A model generated the notes under the pieces. It was not told the DNA's origin. It saw only the letters and a program-made list of their open reading frames with translations, and made no database searches. A program made the translations under genes and the position numbers. This document shows positions 10,634 to 21,979 of a DNA stretch of 64,000 bases, in pieces. Numbering within the stretch: position 1 is the first letter of the stretch; each line of letters starts with the position of its first letter. Source of the stretch: Brachionus plicatilis (Eukaryota; Rotifera; Eurotatoria; Ploima; Brachionidae); contig QEOQ01000426.1 in assembly GCA_010279815.1 (NCBI GenBank), positions 230,831 through 294,830 of the forward strand. The letters run 5' to 3'.

Positions 10634-13343
10634 ATGTCTAAAGATTTAAAATTTTATAAAAATATTATTTTTGGCTATTATGAACGGCTTAAAAAAGAGA
10701 TAAATTCTAGTGTACCCGATGATGAAAGATCAAAAAAAATTCTGCATGAATATTTTGAGCGCATCAAAGTCATAAAAAATTATAGCTATTCAAATCTAGA
10801 ACTAAAATTCGATTTGATCCAGCTCATTGAAGAGCCAAACTTGCTTTTATTTGAAAAAAAGTTTCTCTTTTTTATCAAATCGCCTCTGAACAGCTTTGGT
10901 CAACTTGTTCAAACGGACAAATTTATTATACCAAAATCTAGAAAAATAATAGAGTAAATTTTTCTTTATTTTATTCAATTTTATTATCATTTAATTCAGA
11001 AATCATGTAACTGAATGGACTAGGACGAAAAAAATTACCATCAAAGTAAACAGCCTGGATACAGTAAGTATTTTTTAAAAAGCCTCCTCAAAAACTAGTG
11101 ATTAACCAAGGAAAAATTATTATTTTTTGCAATATTAAGTATCAATTTTTTATTTATTCAGTAAATACCACTAGGATGATGTAAAAAAAAAGTAAAAAAA
11201 ATAAAGTGAAGTTTTGTCTTTCTAAATAAATTAAAATAATTGTATTAGTCACATGATTTAATTGAATTAAAAGAACTGCTAGAAATAATTTTTCAAAATT
11301 CAATTGTTTATTTTTTTTATTTTTTTAAAGCTTTTTAAGTTTTTAAAAAAATTATTTAAAAAACAAAAAAAGTAGATTAGCTGAAAAATTTAATTGAAAT
11401 TTGATAAATATATATATATATATATATGTCATAACTAAATAGTCAAACTATTTACTTTAGCTAAATTAAATAAAAATTACAATTTTAGCTAAACAACAAT
11501 TAACAAAATAGTCAACTTAATTTTTAACCAAACTTAATGCTAATTTTAGCTAAATTTATATATTTTAGCTAAATAAAATGTTTTTACTGCATATTTAGTA
11601 AAATTGAATAATATAATTTTGAAGTTTATATTTGCTAGAAGTTTATATGGACTCGATTAGTGAATCAATCAGGGTCCACAAATCATCTTTTTATGCCGGA
11701 ATAGACAAAGTAATAGTCGAAAAGTCTATACTAGGCAAAATTTAGAGCAGAAAATAAAATCATTACTTAAAGCAAAATCCAATCCTACTACAAAGAATCA
11801 AAGCGATTATTATTTACTAAAAAAATATCAATTATTTGAAATAAGCGGGGTTATGAGGCTAATAAGTAAGGTGAAAGATGATAACAAAATCTTGATTGTT
11901 GTGCAGTACGAAGACATTTTTTAACGAAATTCATTTAATTCACCTAAGTATCGGGCATGGTGGAGTAAACAAAATGGTAAAAGCATGTAATGCAAAATTT
12001 GAGAACATCAATCAAAAATTTATTCTATCAATGTTAGTTAGAGTCAGAATTAGAGTCAGATTACAGTTGGAGTCTGTACATGAGCAAGAGCCTGAAAAAG
12101 TGTTTAGAAAGAGAAGAGGTCCTAAAAGAAAAGTGGGTTTGGAAGAGAAGGAAGACGCAGAAGAGGTTGAAGTGGTAGATCCAACCACTAAAATTAGTAG
12201 GATAGAAAAGAATGCAATTAATATAGCTCAAATTGAATCAAAATGTAGTGAAAATTTAAAGCAAAACGCTGAAAAATGGCACAGCAGCACGTGCATAAGT
12301 TAGGAGAGGCTAAGGTTGGAAGCACGGTTCAAGTTCCAGTACCAGATGTCGATCGTGGTCCTGCTGATTTGTTAAATATTCTGGCTTATATAACTAAAAT
12401 AAACTCTAAGAGCATGACATATCAGTTAGCCACAAAATATGGAATTATAGCCGGCTGGCATGCTAGAAATAAGTTCCACATTTGCAAACAAAAGTTGTTA
12501 AATATTGAGTCTTTAGATTTAAGTTGCGAAAAAACTCTTAGGGAAATTAATAGTCTGCATTCTATATGTAGCGGACACGGTATATTGAAGTGCAATTGTT
12601 CAGGCAAATGCGTGAGGAATTGTTCTTATAAAAAAAGCAATGTTTTATGCAATTCAAAGTGCCATAAAGGCCAGTTAAATAGTAATTGTACTAGGAAATA
12701 ATTTTTTTTACTTAATCAATAATTTTGTTAAATACTTTTTTTATTAAAATCAATTTGATTTTTACTTAAATTACATTTTTTTATATATTAAGCTTAAAGA
12801 TTAGTTGTAATATAAATTTTACTAAAATAAAAATTTTTGTATCAATTTCTCTTAAACGTTAATAATTTAGCTAAAGTAAATAGTTTGACTATTTAGTTAT
12901 GACATATACATATTAAAAATAAGTATCATCATCTTAAATATGAATGGGGTCTTGTACCCTTCCCGGACAATTGTCCATGGACAATCATATATGTCTGATT
13001 GGTGGACAAATTTTTTATTTTATTGTCAATGTATTTTTTCAATTGTCCACCTGTATTTCTAATTGTCCAGGTAATTTACAAAATGTCCAATTAAAAAAAG
13101 GTAATTAAGTTAACTTATAACAGCTTTTAAAATAAATAAAAAAATTGCTTATTAAACTTGCAATATTTTTGAAATAAAAACGCTTAAAAAAATTTATTTT
13201 CAATTATCAAACAAAAAATGACGCTTTTAAGTAAAAAAAACTAAAATTTTTTTTTGATTGAGATAAAAAGTTAAATAGATAATTAATTATATATAATTAT
13301 ATGTAATTTTTTGTAATTTTGTCTATGGGGCTTTAAACTAATA

Positions 13344-13383
<40 letters not shown>

Positions 13384-16300
13384 TATTGAATAATTGACTT
13401 GAAATAAATAAATTTTTTTTGTGTATTGTCCACATATTTTTCTGATTGTCCACCTATATTTCTAATTGTCCACCTGTATTTTTAATTGTCCAGGTAATTT
13501 AAAAGAAATTTTTTTTATTAAAAATTTGTCCACCAATCAGACATATATGATTGTCCATGGACAATTGTCCGGGAAGGGTACAAGACCCTATGAATGATAT
13601 TAAATTTAATTAATTTTATTTTGATTAGAAAATTGACTATTTAATTAAGAAAAAATTTTAATTTGCTTGAGGGGGTGTCAAACCTTAGTTTAAGAATGGA
13701 TAGAACTGCTGATTTTTGAATAGTTTGAAGTTTTTTAATGTTGGTATCAGATAAAGAGTTTAAACAGGGAAAATTATAGTCAAAAATGGAACTAATAAGC
13801 GATTTATATAAATTTTCAAGTGCTTTGTGATGTAGGCGCTAGTTTTTATTAGATAAAATTTTAATTAAATTTAGCCTAGAGTTGCAACGCTCTTTTAATT
13901 CATCAATCAATGGACTAAAGGTTAGCCGTGAGTCAAATCTGATGCCTAAGAATTTGATTTCGTCCTGTCGCTTTAAATTGTCCCCATATATTTTCATATC
14001 AAGATTGAGCTCTTCTCTTGTTGATTTTTTGAATATCATGTAACAAGATTTTTCAATTGAAGTCTTCATTTTCCATTTTGTTAACCATGGTTCCAATTCT
14101 TTAAGGTAAGTATTGATCCTAAGTTCAATATTTCTTTTAGTTTTATAGATAAAAAAGGTAAAAAATTCATCAGCGAAAAGAAGAGAGTATTCATTATTTG
14201 TTTTGTCTTTTCTTGGTATATCATTGATAAAAATACTAAATAGGAGAGGGCTAATTACTGAGCCTTGTGGTACTCAGACTTTGATTGGGAAATCATTGCT
14301 ATTTTGTCCATTCACATTTACACAAAACGATCTTGAGTTTAGAAAAGATCTGCTCCAAGAAATTAAGTACTTTGGCAATTGCGTTTTGATCATTTTGTAC
14401 ACAAGACCCTCATGCCTGACTCTGTCAAATGCTTTTAGTATATCAAAAAAAAGACAACACATTTTTTTCCTCTTAAACGATTCAGTTATTTTTTGAATAA
14501 GAAAAAAGAGGTTGTCCGCTGTGCGTCTATGTTTTCGGAATCCTGATTGCTATTGAATGAGTAAAAAATTTCTCTCAATGTAATTGTAAAGCCTTGTATA
14601 AATAATGTGTTCAAGTAATTTGCCAAGACAACTGGTCAAGCTAATATGGCGATAGTTCGACGGATCCTGTGTTGGTGGAACCTTTTTTGGTATCATTGTA
14701 TTTTGTGCTTTTTTCCACTTGTTTGGTATTTGGCTAGTTGTTAAACTTCGATTGAAGAGGTTTAAAATTTCTTAATTTACTCAGGCAGATTTTTGAGCAT
14801 TAAATTGTGAATTAAGTCAGGACCAGATGCTGAATTAAGTCAGGACCAGATGCTGAATTTTCTTTAATTTTATTAATTGACGAGGTAGATCTAAAGGTTC
14901 AAAAATAAAAAGACAATAATTTCAAGTGATTAACTCTTGTTTTTTTTAATTCTCATAGTTATTTCGACTCGATATTTAATTTTTATTATTTTTTAAAATA
15001 TTTACCATATTTTTCTAGTCAATTTTAAATTTTTATAAATAGTAATGCCGCGTCAAAAATCAAATTTTAGTATTTTTTTTAATCGAATAATAAAAAAATT
15101 CATTTTTAATTTTTTTTTCTGTTTAATTTGTGATGCTGCATCAAATGCATAATTCAAAAAAATATTTTTTATATTTTTGACAGAAACTCTATTGTTAATG
15201 CTGCATTAAATTAAACGTGGGTCAAGACTCGAAACACGACTTTGACGCATGCGGTGTAAGTTAAGAATGTTTTAACATGGGCGAGATGGTGTTTATTGCC
15301 TGCGTCAAAGTTGTGTTTCGGTTTCTGAGGCTGCAATATCGAACGAGGGAATACGGTAGCTAGGTCAGGATTTGGAGTAAATGTTGAAGCCAATAGCTCC
15401 CTAAAAAGCTGTCCTTTTTATTCATCTAATTTGTAAAAAATATTGTTTAAAACTAAAGTTGGTATCATGCTTGAACTTTTTTTTGTTCGAAACTTATTGA
15501 TTTTGCGCCAGAACGGCCTAGTTGATAAATGATTTTTACCCATTTTTTCGATGAAATTGAGTCAGTTTTGTTTTCTTTACTCGCAAAGCTTTTTTAAAAG
15601 TGAACATTGAGTTTTTTTAAATTTTCTCGTTACTCTCCTACGTAATTTTATTGCACCGACAATGTCATGGGGTAGTGTTGATTTAAACGATTTGTTTGAT
15701 TGGTTAGGGATGCTTTTTTCAGCTGCGTCAAGGATATTTTTAGTAATGAATTCATTTAGTTCATTGATATTTGAAGGTGGTTGCTTTTGATAAGGCTACA
15801 TTGGTTTATATAAAGGTAAAATCAAAAGTGTTGATTTAAATTTCAAAAAATTTGAATTGGAAAATGAAAATTTCTATTGAGAAATCAAGTTTTATGATCT
15901 TTGAGAAAAAAACTAAAGTTAAAATTAATCTTGACCTTAAAATTAATAATAGTAATTTAAATAAAGAGGAAAAAGTTAAATTCTTAGGAATAACATTAGA
16001 CTCAAAACTTACATATAGTCCAATGGTGGATGAATTAAAAGAGTGTTGTAATTCAAGGCTTAACTTAATAAAATATCTTTCAAATAAAAAATGGGGTCTA
16101 AAGCAAAAAACATTAGGTAATCTTTACAAATCCTTAATAGGATCAATTTTGGATTATTCTCTTCCTTGTTTAAATTCATTCTCAGAAACTAACATTAAAA
16201 AATACAAGTTACTCAAAATTCAGCAGTTAGGTCCATTTTGAAGCTAAAATATGATACCCCCTCCAATATTATACACCAAGAGGCCTTCAATAAACTTAAT

Positions 16301-18463
16301 CTACTAACAATTTCGAATCGACTTTTTGAGTTGAGTGAGAGATATGTCAAGGCAGGATTGAGTCATTCTGTTCCACTGGTCATCATACTGGTGGAAAAAT
16401 ATAGAGAAGGTTTCGAATCAAGATATATCGAATATCCAACTCCATTGTGTAATTGCTACCTAGTAATTTCTTCTTTTTTTCCTGAACTATCAAGTTTAAA
16501 CATGTCTTTACTCTAGTTATTTAAACATATCGTTCTTAATTTTATTTTACCTTATTTAACTTTATTTTATTTTTTTGTTTTTTTTTTATTTTTTTTTTTT
16601 TTTAATATTCTGAAGGAGCATTAGCTCGGTACAGATAAACAAATAAATAAATAAATAATTTGATATACAAGACAAGAAAGTTAAAATAAATTTCAAAGTG
16701 GCAATTTTTATTGAACATTATGGGATTAATTAATAATTAATTTTGTTTTTTTTTTGATGGTATAAGTAGATTTCATTTCAATCAATTATGTATTAATAAA
16801 TTGAAATAGTGATAAATTTAAATGTAATTGACTTGGGCTGTGAAGTTCATTTCAATTCGATCGTTTCAATTCAGAAAAATTTTAATAACTTTTTTATTAT
16901 AAGGAATAATTAAGTTCTGTAAAATGCATAATGGTTAAGCAACTTTGCTTAATTCAGTAAAATAAGTCTGCAAAAACTCTGCAAAGTAAGTGCACAATTT
17001 ATTTGAATTCTTTTAATGGAGTGCAAAATGCATAAAATTGCAGAGTCTTATGCAGACTTATTTTACTGAGTTAAGCAAATTTGCTTATAATTAAGCATTT
17101 TATAGAACCAAATTATCTCTTTTAGTAAAAAAGTTATTCAAGTTTATCTGAATTGAAACGAACTTCACAACCCATAATTGACATTAATTACAAAAAAATG
17201 TTTTTATTTTGTTCCTAATTCAGTATTTTAGTTTTTTAAATACATATTATTGTTATTTAAAAATATAATACGCGTTAGATTTAATGATCTTTTTTTTTTT
17301 TTTTTCGTCAAACATCCTCCTCCATTAAATTCGAAAAAATCATCTTTTAAAATTTTTAAATATTTAAAAAAATTTTAACTGTTTATCAGATTGATTTTCA
17401 TTTAAAATTTGCTATAAAATTTACCTTTTTAACAGGAAATTTGTATTTGAAAAAAAATAAAAATCAATCAAAAAGCGACATTTTTTATTTAGGAATTTTT
17501 ATTTTTTTTACCAATACAAAATTTTATCATTACTTAAGTTTCTTGGAGAACTTTTAAATTACAACATTTTATTATTTCTGTGACCAAGTTAAGTAATAAA
17601 AATCTTCCGAAACTTTTGCGATGGTATTTTCGCATTTTTAAGCTATACCTAAAAATATTATTCATTCAGTGTCGCTTAGAAATTATCTTCATTAATTAAT
17701 AAAATATTTTTTTTAAGTGATTTAATTAAATTTTTAGTTATTATAGAAAAAATTAATCTAGAAAATCTAATAAAATGTCAATTTTTTATTAAAAAAATTT
17801 TTAATTATTAAAATATATTTTTCAAAGGACGAGCTTGAGTCATATTTGTTGGTTAAGTATTCAATTGATTTATGGAATCAACTGACAACCCTGGAGCTAA
17901 ACAGTGAACATTTTCGTCATCTGAACGAACTGCATCTGATGTGTCACCAACTCACAATAATTGCAAATTGTTTTGGCTCTGTCTTTAACTGTCAAAACTT
18001 GCAAGAACTTCATTTACAGTCCAACTGTATCCATGAGCTTGAAACAAACTGCTTCAAAGATCTGTTCAAGCTAAAGAAACTAAATTTATCAAAGAACAAC
18101 TTAAAATCAATTTCAAACTGCTTGAATGGACTGGTAAATTTAGAGTATTTGGATTTATCAATGAATCAAATAGAAAACTTAGATAAATGGTCTTTTAGTG
18201 AATTAAAAAATTTAATTTTTATAAATTTAAGCTTTAATTGTATAAAAATACTGGATCTAAATTCTTTAATTGATTGTCAGAATTTACTTGAGTTTAAAGC
18301 GGCTAATAATACCATTAGAAAAGTGATACTAGATGTTTTGGTTAGAAAAATTTTGGTGCTAGATCTTAAATGGAATTATGTAGACATGTTCAACCAAGAA
18401 ATTATTCGTTTTATGCCATCACTTAAACGCTTGGATTTATCATTTAATAAAAAATTTACCTAG
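10634..18463 (+). CDS. Leucine-rich repeat protein, three exons with a TE-filled intron
   Basis: Proposed exons are 10634-10953, 11000-11063 and 17828-18463. Intron 1 is 46 bp (GTAAAT..TTCAG) and restores a frame that otherwise stops at once; exon 2 ends at ACA|GTAAGT in phase 0, and exon 3 opens after TTTTTCAAAG in the same phase. The total is 339 residues plus stop. The first 105 or so residues are unrecognised. From about residue 118 the protein becomes LRR-like (ITIKVNSLDT, then LTTLELNSEHFRHLNELHL), followed by about seven repeats of the LxxLxLxxNxL type, such as LQELHLQSNCIHEL and LEYLDLSMNQIENL. There is no signal peptide or membrane segment, so a cytosolic scaffold is likely. The link from exon 2 to exon 3 over 6.76 kb rests on phase and on continuity of the LRR pattern; further exons could be hidden in the intron. 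Confidence 0.65.
11427..12904 (+). mobile_element. Ginger-like DNA transposon, internally deleted
   Basis: Both ends carry an inverted repeat of about 43 bp starting TGTCATAACTAAATAGTCAA, with TATA directly on each side (11423-11426 and 12905-12908) as a possible 4 bp target duplication. Terminal TGTNR and 4 bp duplications are the pattern described for Ginger elements. The left flank is a (TA)n run, so the TATA evidence alone is weak. The internal region encodes a broken KRAB-A-domain-2-like transposase. The element lies in intron 2 of the LRR gene. Confidence 0.75.
11648..12701 (+). pseudogene. KRBA2-like (Ginger) integrase-type transposase, frameshifted and lacking its core
   Basis: Pieces in order are: an N terminus MDSISESIRVHKSSFYAGID from 11648; a frameshift; KKYQLFEISGVMRLISKV; a further shift near 11924; then NEIHLIHLSIGHGGVNKMVK, the zinc-binding H-H region before the integrase core. 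Straight after KFILSML the sequence jumps to an acidic and basic linker (KVFRKRRGPKRKVG), so the whole rve DDE core is missing. The C terminus from 12276 has KVGSTVQVPVPDVDRGPAD and ends with a cysteine cluster CNCSGKCVRNCSYKKS..CNSKCH that is typical of this family. It cannot transpose itself. Confidence 0.75.
12947..13588. mobile_element. Foldback element with 8 bp target duplication
   Basis: The ends are almost perfect inverted repeats of about 65 bp beginning GGGTCTTGTACCCTTCCCGG. TATGAATG is present on both sides (12939-12946 and 13589-13596), an exact 8 bp duplication. Inside, the word ATTGTCCA / TGGACAAT recurs many times in both orientations, as in subterminal transposase-binding arrays. 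There is no coding region. It is only 42 bp from the Ginger-like element, in the same intron. Confidence 0.85.
13343..13383. repeat. (AAT)n microsatellite
   Basis: About a dozen tandem AAT units lie within the foldback element. Confidence 0.9.
13640..15790 (-). pseudogene. Non-LTR retrotransposon reverse transcriptase, minus strand, decayed
   Basis: Read on the minus strand from about 15790 to 13640, RT-linker sequence (INELNEFITKNILDAAEKS, FKSTLPHDIVGAIKL) comes first. It is followed by MIPKKVPPTQDPSNYRHISL, VFFDILKAFDRVRHEGLVYK (motif A), VPQGSVISPLLFSIFINDI (motif B) and LFADEFFTFF in place of the FADDF catalytic box. The thumb and C-terminal part WLTKWKMKTSIEKSCYMIF and IKFLGIRFDSRLTFSPLID close it. 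The second catalytic Asp is changed to Glu, and stops and an AT-rich insert at about 14900-15200 break the frame. A 23 bp unit containing GAATTAAGTCAGGACCAG is tandemly duplicated at about 14807-14858. It lies antisense within the LRR gene intron. Confidence 0.8.
15835..16660 (+). pseudogene. 3' part of the same LINE family, plus strand
   Basis: WKMKISIEKSSFMIFEKKTK, VKFLGITLDSKLTYSPMVD, LKECCNSRLNLIKYLSNKK and IGSILDYSLPCLNSFSETNI are plainly homologous to the minus-strand copy next door. One frame change near 16236 leads to a C-terminal segment ending at 16515. The copy closes with a hairpin-like GAAGGAGCATTAGCTCGG and an (AAAT)n tail at about 16635-16660, typical of LINE 3' ends. It is 5'-truncated. 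Confidence 0.8.
16833..17174. mobile_element. Palindromic hAT-type MITE
   Basis: The ends read TTGGGCTGTGAAGTTC and, inverted, GAACTTCACAACCCA; the interior continues as an imperfect palindrome (for example AAGCAACTTTGCTTAA). TAATTGAC is duplicated exactly at 16825-16832 and 17175-17182. No coding region. Confidence 0.8.
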
Positions 18464-19114
18464 ATGTTCTTTTTTTATTCTTATCACAAACTCAGAGTTT
18501 CTTTGTGAATAATGAATTTTTTTTATAGATAAAAAAATTTTGGTTTCATACTAATGAACAAACTTGATTAAATTAAAACCTGAGAAACTAAACTTGAAAT
18601 AAAAACAAGAAGATAAATTTAAAAGGAAGGATAATTTTATTCAAAATATATTAATGGCATTGTGAATTAAAAAAAAGACAGAGCAAAAATTTTTTTGATT
18701 TTTTAAAAAGTTTGAAAATAGTGATGAATTTACATTTATTTCAAAAACAGAACAAATTTTGAACTTGAAAAAAAATTCTGTTGAGTCTTTTATTAAATTT
18801 TTTTCCTTAAATTCATAGTGCTTTATCAAATCAAAAAATTTTAAATTAATTGTCAAAAATTTTGCATCAAAATAAATGCAATGTATTAGAATTGAATTAT
18901 TAAATTTTAAATTTAAACGAAAAAATTTTATTTAAATTAGATTGAATTTCTTATTTTTTTTATGTAAATTTGGATTTTATTTTAAAAAAGAATTAAAAAT
19001 TTATTAGAAAAAATTTAAAAATTTTGATTTGAACAAAAGATAATTGAGAAAGAATTCGAAAGATTTTTTTTAAATTTTTACTAAAAATTTTCAAGTTATA
19101 TTTTATTAATTTTT
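18464..19114. other. AT-rich spacer after the LRR gene
   Basis: Only low-complexity AT sequence was seen. A 71-codon open frame on the minus strand at 18641-18856 is Phe/Lys/Asn-rich, as chance frames are in such DNA, and was not accepted. Confidence 0.5.
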
Positions 19115-19340
19115 TCTGATTAGAACTACATGAAATATGGGATAAACTTTATGATAGCTCTTTGCTAATATGTTGCTCTTAGCGATTCCAGGGTAATCTT
19201 GTCCAACTTTTTCTTAAACTAATTTACAGATTTAGAGTACACAATCTATGCTGGTAACCTGTTGCATAGGCTTATCAGACAATAAAACATAACTTTTTTT
19301 TGTAAATATTGATTTTATATTGCCTCCAGTGACAATTTAG
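19115..19340 (-). pseudogene. LINE C-terminal fragment
   Basis: The minus strand encodes a short run, IVYSKSVN then FKKKLDKITLESLRATY, with stops. This resembles the last residues of CR1/jockey-type ORF2 (LP..VV...SV..FK..LDK). At 19549-19600 a separate LINE-type tail is visible on the minus strand, with hairpin CGCCAGAATTGGCG followed by (AATA)n. Confidence 0.5.
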
Positions 19341-19824
19341 TTACAAAACTTTACTAAGATTCATAATTAAAGATCACAAAGGAAATCCAATAGAGTCAAA
19401 ATTAAACATGTTTTTACACGTTGACACTTTAAAATATAAGCTATCTATTTTTTTCCCTAAAATATTAAAACTAATCAGTTTTTGTTAAAAAAATTAAACA
19501 ATTCATTTGTAATAAAATTTAACTTGAAATGGAATAATTGTTAAAATATTTATTTATTTATTTATTCAATTAACGCCAATTCTGGCGATGTAATTTAAAT
19601 TGTAAAAAAAATTATAAAATTAAATGCAAAAAATCTTTTGTTACTTTGTTTTCGCACAAGCGAAATTCTTCATTTTTTTTTTTTTTTTTTTTTCATAATT
19701 TATTTTTTACATTAGTTAAAAATTTTAAAAATTAAAATATTTATAAAAAGGAATTTATGAATTAGAATTTGAACAAAGAATAAAAGTTAAGTTAAAATTA
19801 AAAAATAATAAATGAGATATATTT

Positions 19825-20340
19825 GGCAACTTGAAGTTAATGATCATGATCAAATGTTCAAAACTTAATACCTTAAAATCTTAAAAAATGGATAAAAAAT
19901 AGCTTTTTTTAGTTTTTTTTTTAAATTAAACATAAGATGTTTATTATTTTAATTAAAAAAAAAAAACTTTTTTTCTAATTGATCTTTAATTGGTTCTTCT
20001 TAAATATTTATTTGAAATTCTTAAAGACAAATTTATAAGGTATCCAAATTAAGGCTTTAAATGATATTTAAACATTAATTAAAATATTTTACGGCGAAAC
20101 AAGGTTAAATTTTGTCATATCAAAAAATGTCAAAATATTGATTAAGATTTTATTTTTACTTCAGACAAAAATTCATGTAATTTTCTATCTAATTAAAGAT
20201 TTAACAAATTATATTTAAGAAAGTTTAGTCATTTATTTTTAAAAAATTGAATAAAAAATACCTTTTATTTCAATCAAAAACTAAAAATTTTGATTTAAAA
20301 TTTTGAAATTTACATTTTGATCATGAACATCAATTTGCCC
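19825..20340. mobile_element. hAT-type MITE, family B (full copy)
   Basis: Starts GGCAACTTGAAGTTAATGAT and ends GATCATGAACATCAATTTGCCC. Flanks are ATATATTT and ATATAATT, an 8 bp duplication with one change. The inner sequence, including CGGCGAAACAAGGTTAAA, is shared with the copies at 29211-29729 (opposite orientation) and 61887-63208. Confidence 0.8.
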
Positions 20341-20534
20341 ATATAATTTTTCATTCTTTAATCTTATCAATATATTTAAAATAAATAATCCAGTTTATTT
20401 TATTAAATAATAATTTAAAACCCCTTCAGTCCCAAACATCCCATTTAAGCATTAAAAAAAATAAAAAAAAATAAAAAAAACAATTTTTGCTAGTTTTTTT
20501 GAATCTATTTATTTTGATGATGATGACCTTTTTA

Positions 20535-21100
20535 TAGGGTCCTACTAAAATACTGACTCCCAATTTTTTAAAATTTTCTGAGCTCTTTTTTTTGGCTTAA
20601 ATGTTTTAAAAAGTTTTAATAAATCATTTTGTTTGAATTTTTCTCATTTAGGAGGAGGTCTACTAGGAGATCGCTTATGGTAGCACATTGCGCTGTAAAA
20701 GGAAAATTACAGATATTATTAATATAATATTGAAACTAAGAAAATAAACATAACAGTCAAAAAGCTTAGGAAATTCTTGATTGAATGGTATATCGTATTA
20801 AAATTTTTAAATCCTATTTCAAGATAATTAAGGTCTTTTATTTTAATCAAAATATCTTAAAAACTATACTACTGGGAGAAAAACTAAGCACATTTTTTGA
20901 AAGCTCATTCAAGGAAAAGGGGGTCAGGTTTTTAAAAATATAAAAATATTAAATTTCCACAAAAAATAAAAATTATGTAGAAAAACTGGTTTAATTTTCA
21001 AAAAATAGAGAAAAAATTCAAACTAAATGATTTATTAAAACTTTTAAAAATATTTTTGCTTTGCCAAAAAAAATGGGGGTCAGAAATTTTTTAAAGACTA
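20535..21100. repeat. Imperfect inverted repeat
   Basis: About 100 bp at 20545-20650 (containing GTTTTAATAAATCATTTTGT) recurs inverted at about 20985-21095. It could be a decayed foldback element; no target duplication was identified. Confidence 0.45.
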
Positions 21101-21242
21101 GTTTAATTTAGAGAAATTGTAAATTTTTTTTACACTATATTTCAACTAAGACACAAAATATGGGTTTATAAAAATGTAAATTTTTATATGAACCAGCTCT
21201 ACATGAATAAAAACATTAAAATTTTATTTACATTTTTAAAAA

Positions 21243-21979
21243 ATGTTTAAATTGCGATATTTGCGGTTGTTTTCAAATATTGTAGATTTGTCAACCAAAT
21301 CAACATTTAGAAAAAATTTACTAATTAGTAATTTAAATGTAAAGCCCTATTCTATCAATTACAAGACCCCAACAAACCGCGCAAAAGTGTTCAAGCCAAC
21401 AACTGTTGCTGTAACCAACGCCAACAAACACCTCCAAATCGAGCTATCAGGTAATGATGAAAAGAACCTAGGACGAATGAGTATGGAGAGAGCAAAGGAA
21501 CTCGCTGACAAATCCGAGCTAAAATTGGTCTTGGTCGACGAAAGCTGTTCGCCTCCAAAATTCAAGCTCATGACTGGCCATGAGCTTTACAAGGCACAGA
21601 TTAAAATTAGGGACGAGCATAAAAATGATAGTGATACTAACAGAGTGATGAAGGAAAAAGAAATTGACATGAACTTGGCAATATCTGATCATGATTTGGA
21701 TATTAAGATAAAAATGGCACACAATTTTTACGACAAAGGACATCCGATACGAATAAAAATAATTTCCAAAATTCAAAATAAAAAAGTGTTTTTTTTTAAT
21801 TTTAATTTTGTTTTTAAATATCTATTTTTATATTTTAATAGGAGAAAAATATTCCGAAATTACAAGAGGAATTTTTGGAAAAATTGAAAAAACTGATAAA
21901 TTTTGCAAAATTCAAAATCGAAAAAATGAACGAAAACCAAATTTTAATTCAAATAAGTTCAAAAAACGCGAGTGATTAA
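21243..21979 (+). CDS. MTIF3: Mitochondrial translation initiation factor IF-3
   Basis: Exons are 21243-21785 and 21842-21979, with a 56 bp intron (AAA|GTGTTT..TAATAG|GAG) in phase 0, giving 226 residues. The first 40 or so residues are basic and hydroxylated (MFKLRYLRLFSN), as in a mitochondrial presequence. The IF-3 N domain follows (MSMERAKELADKSELKLVLV), then the linker and the C domain with KEIDMNLAISDHDLDIKIKM and FYDKGHPIRIKI, completed by exon 2 (IPKLQEEFLEKLKKLI). IF-3 binds the small mitoribosomal subunit and promotes initiator tRNA selection and subunit dissociation. Without the splice the frame runs into an Asn/Phe/Lys tail lacking the C-domain end, which supports the intron. Confidence 0.92.

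Noticed and set aside
18641..18856. 71-codon minus-strand frame
   Set aside because: Phe/Lys/Asn/Ile composition typical of chance frames in AT-rich DNA; no splice or homology support.
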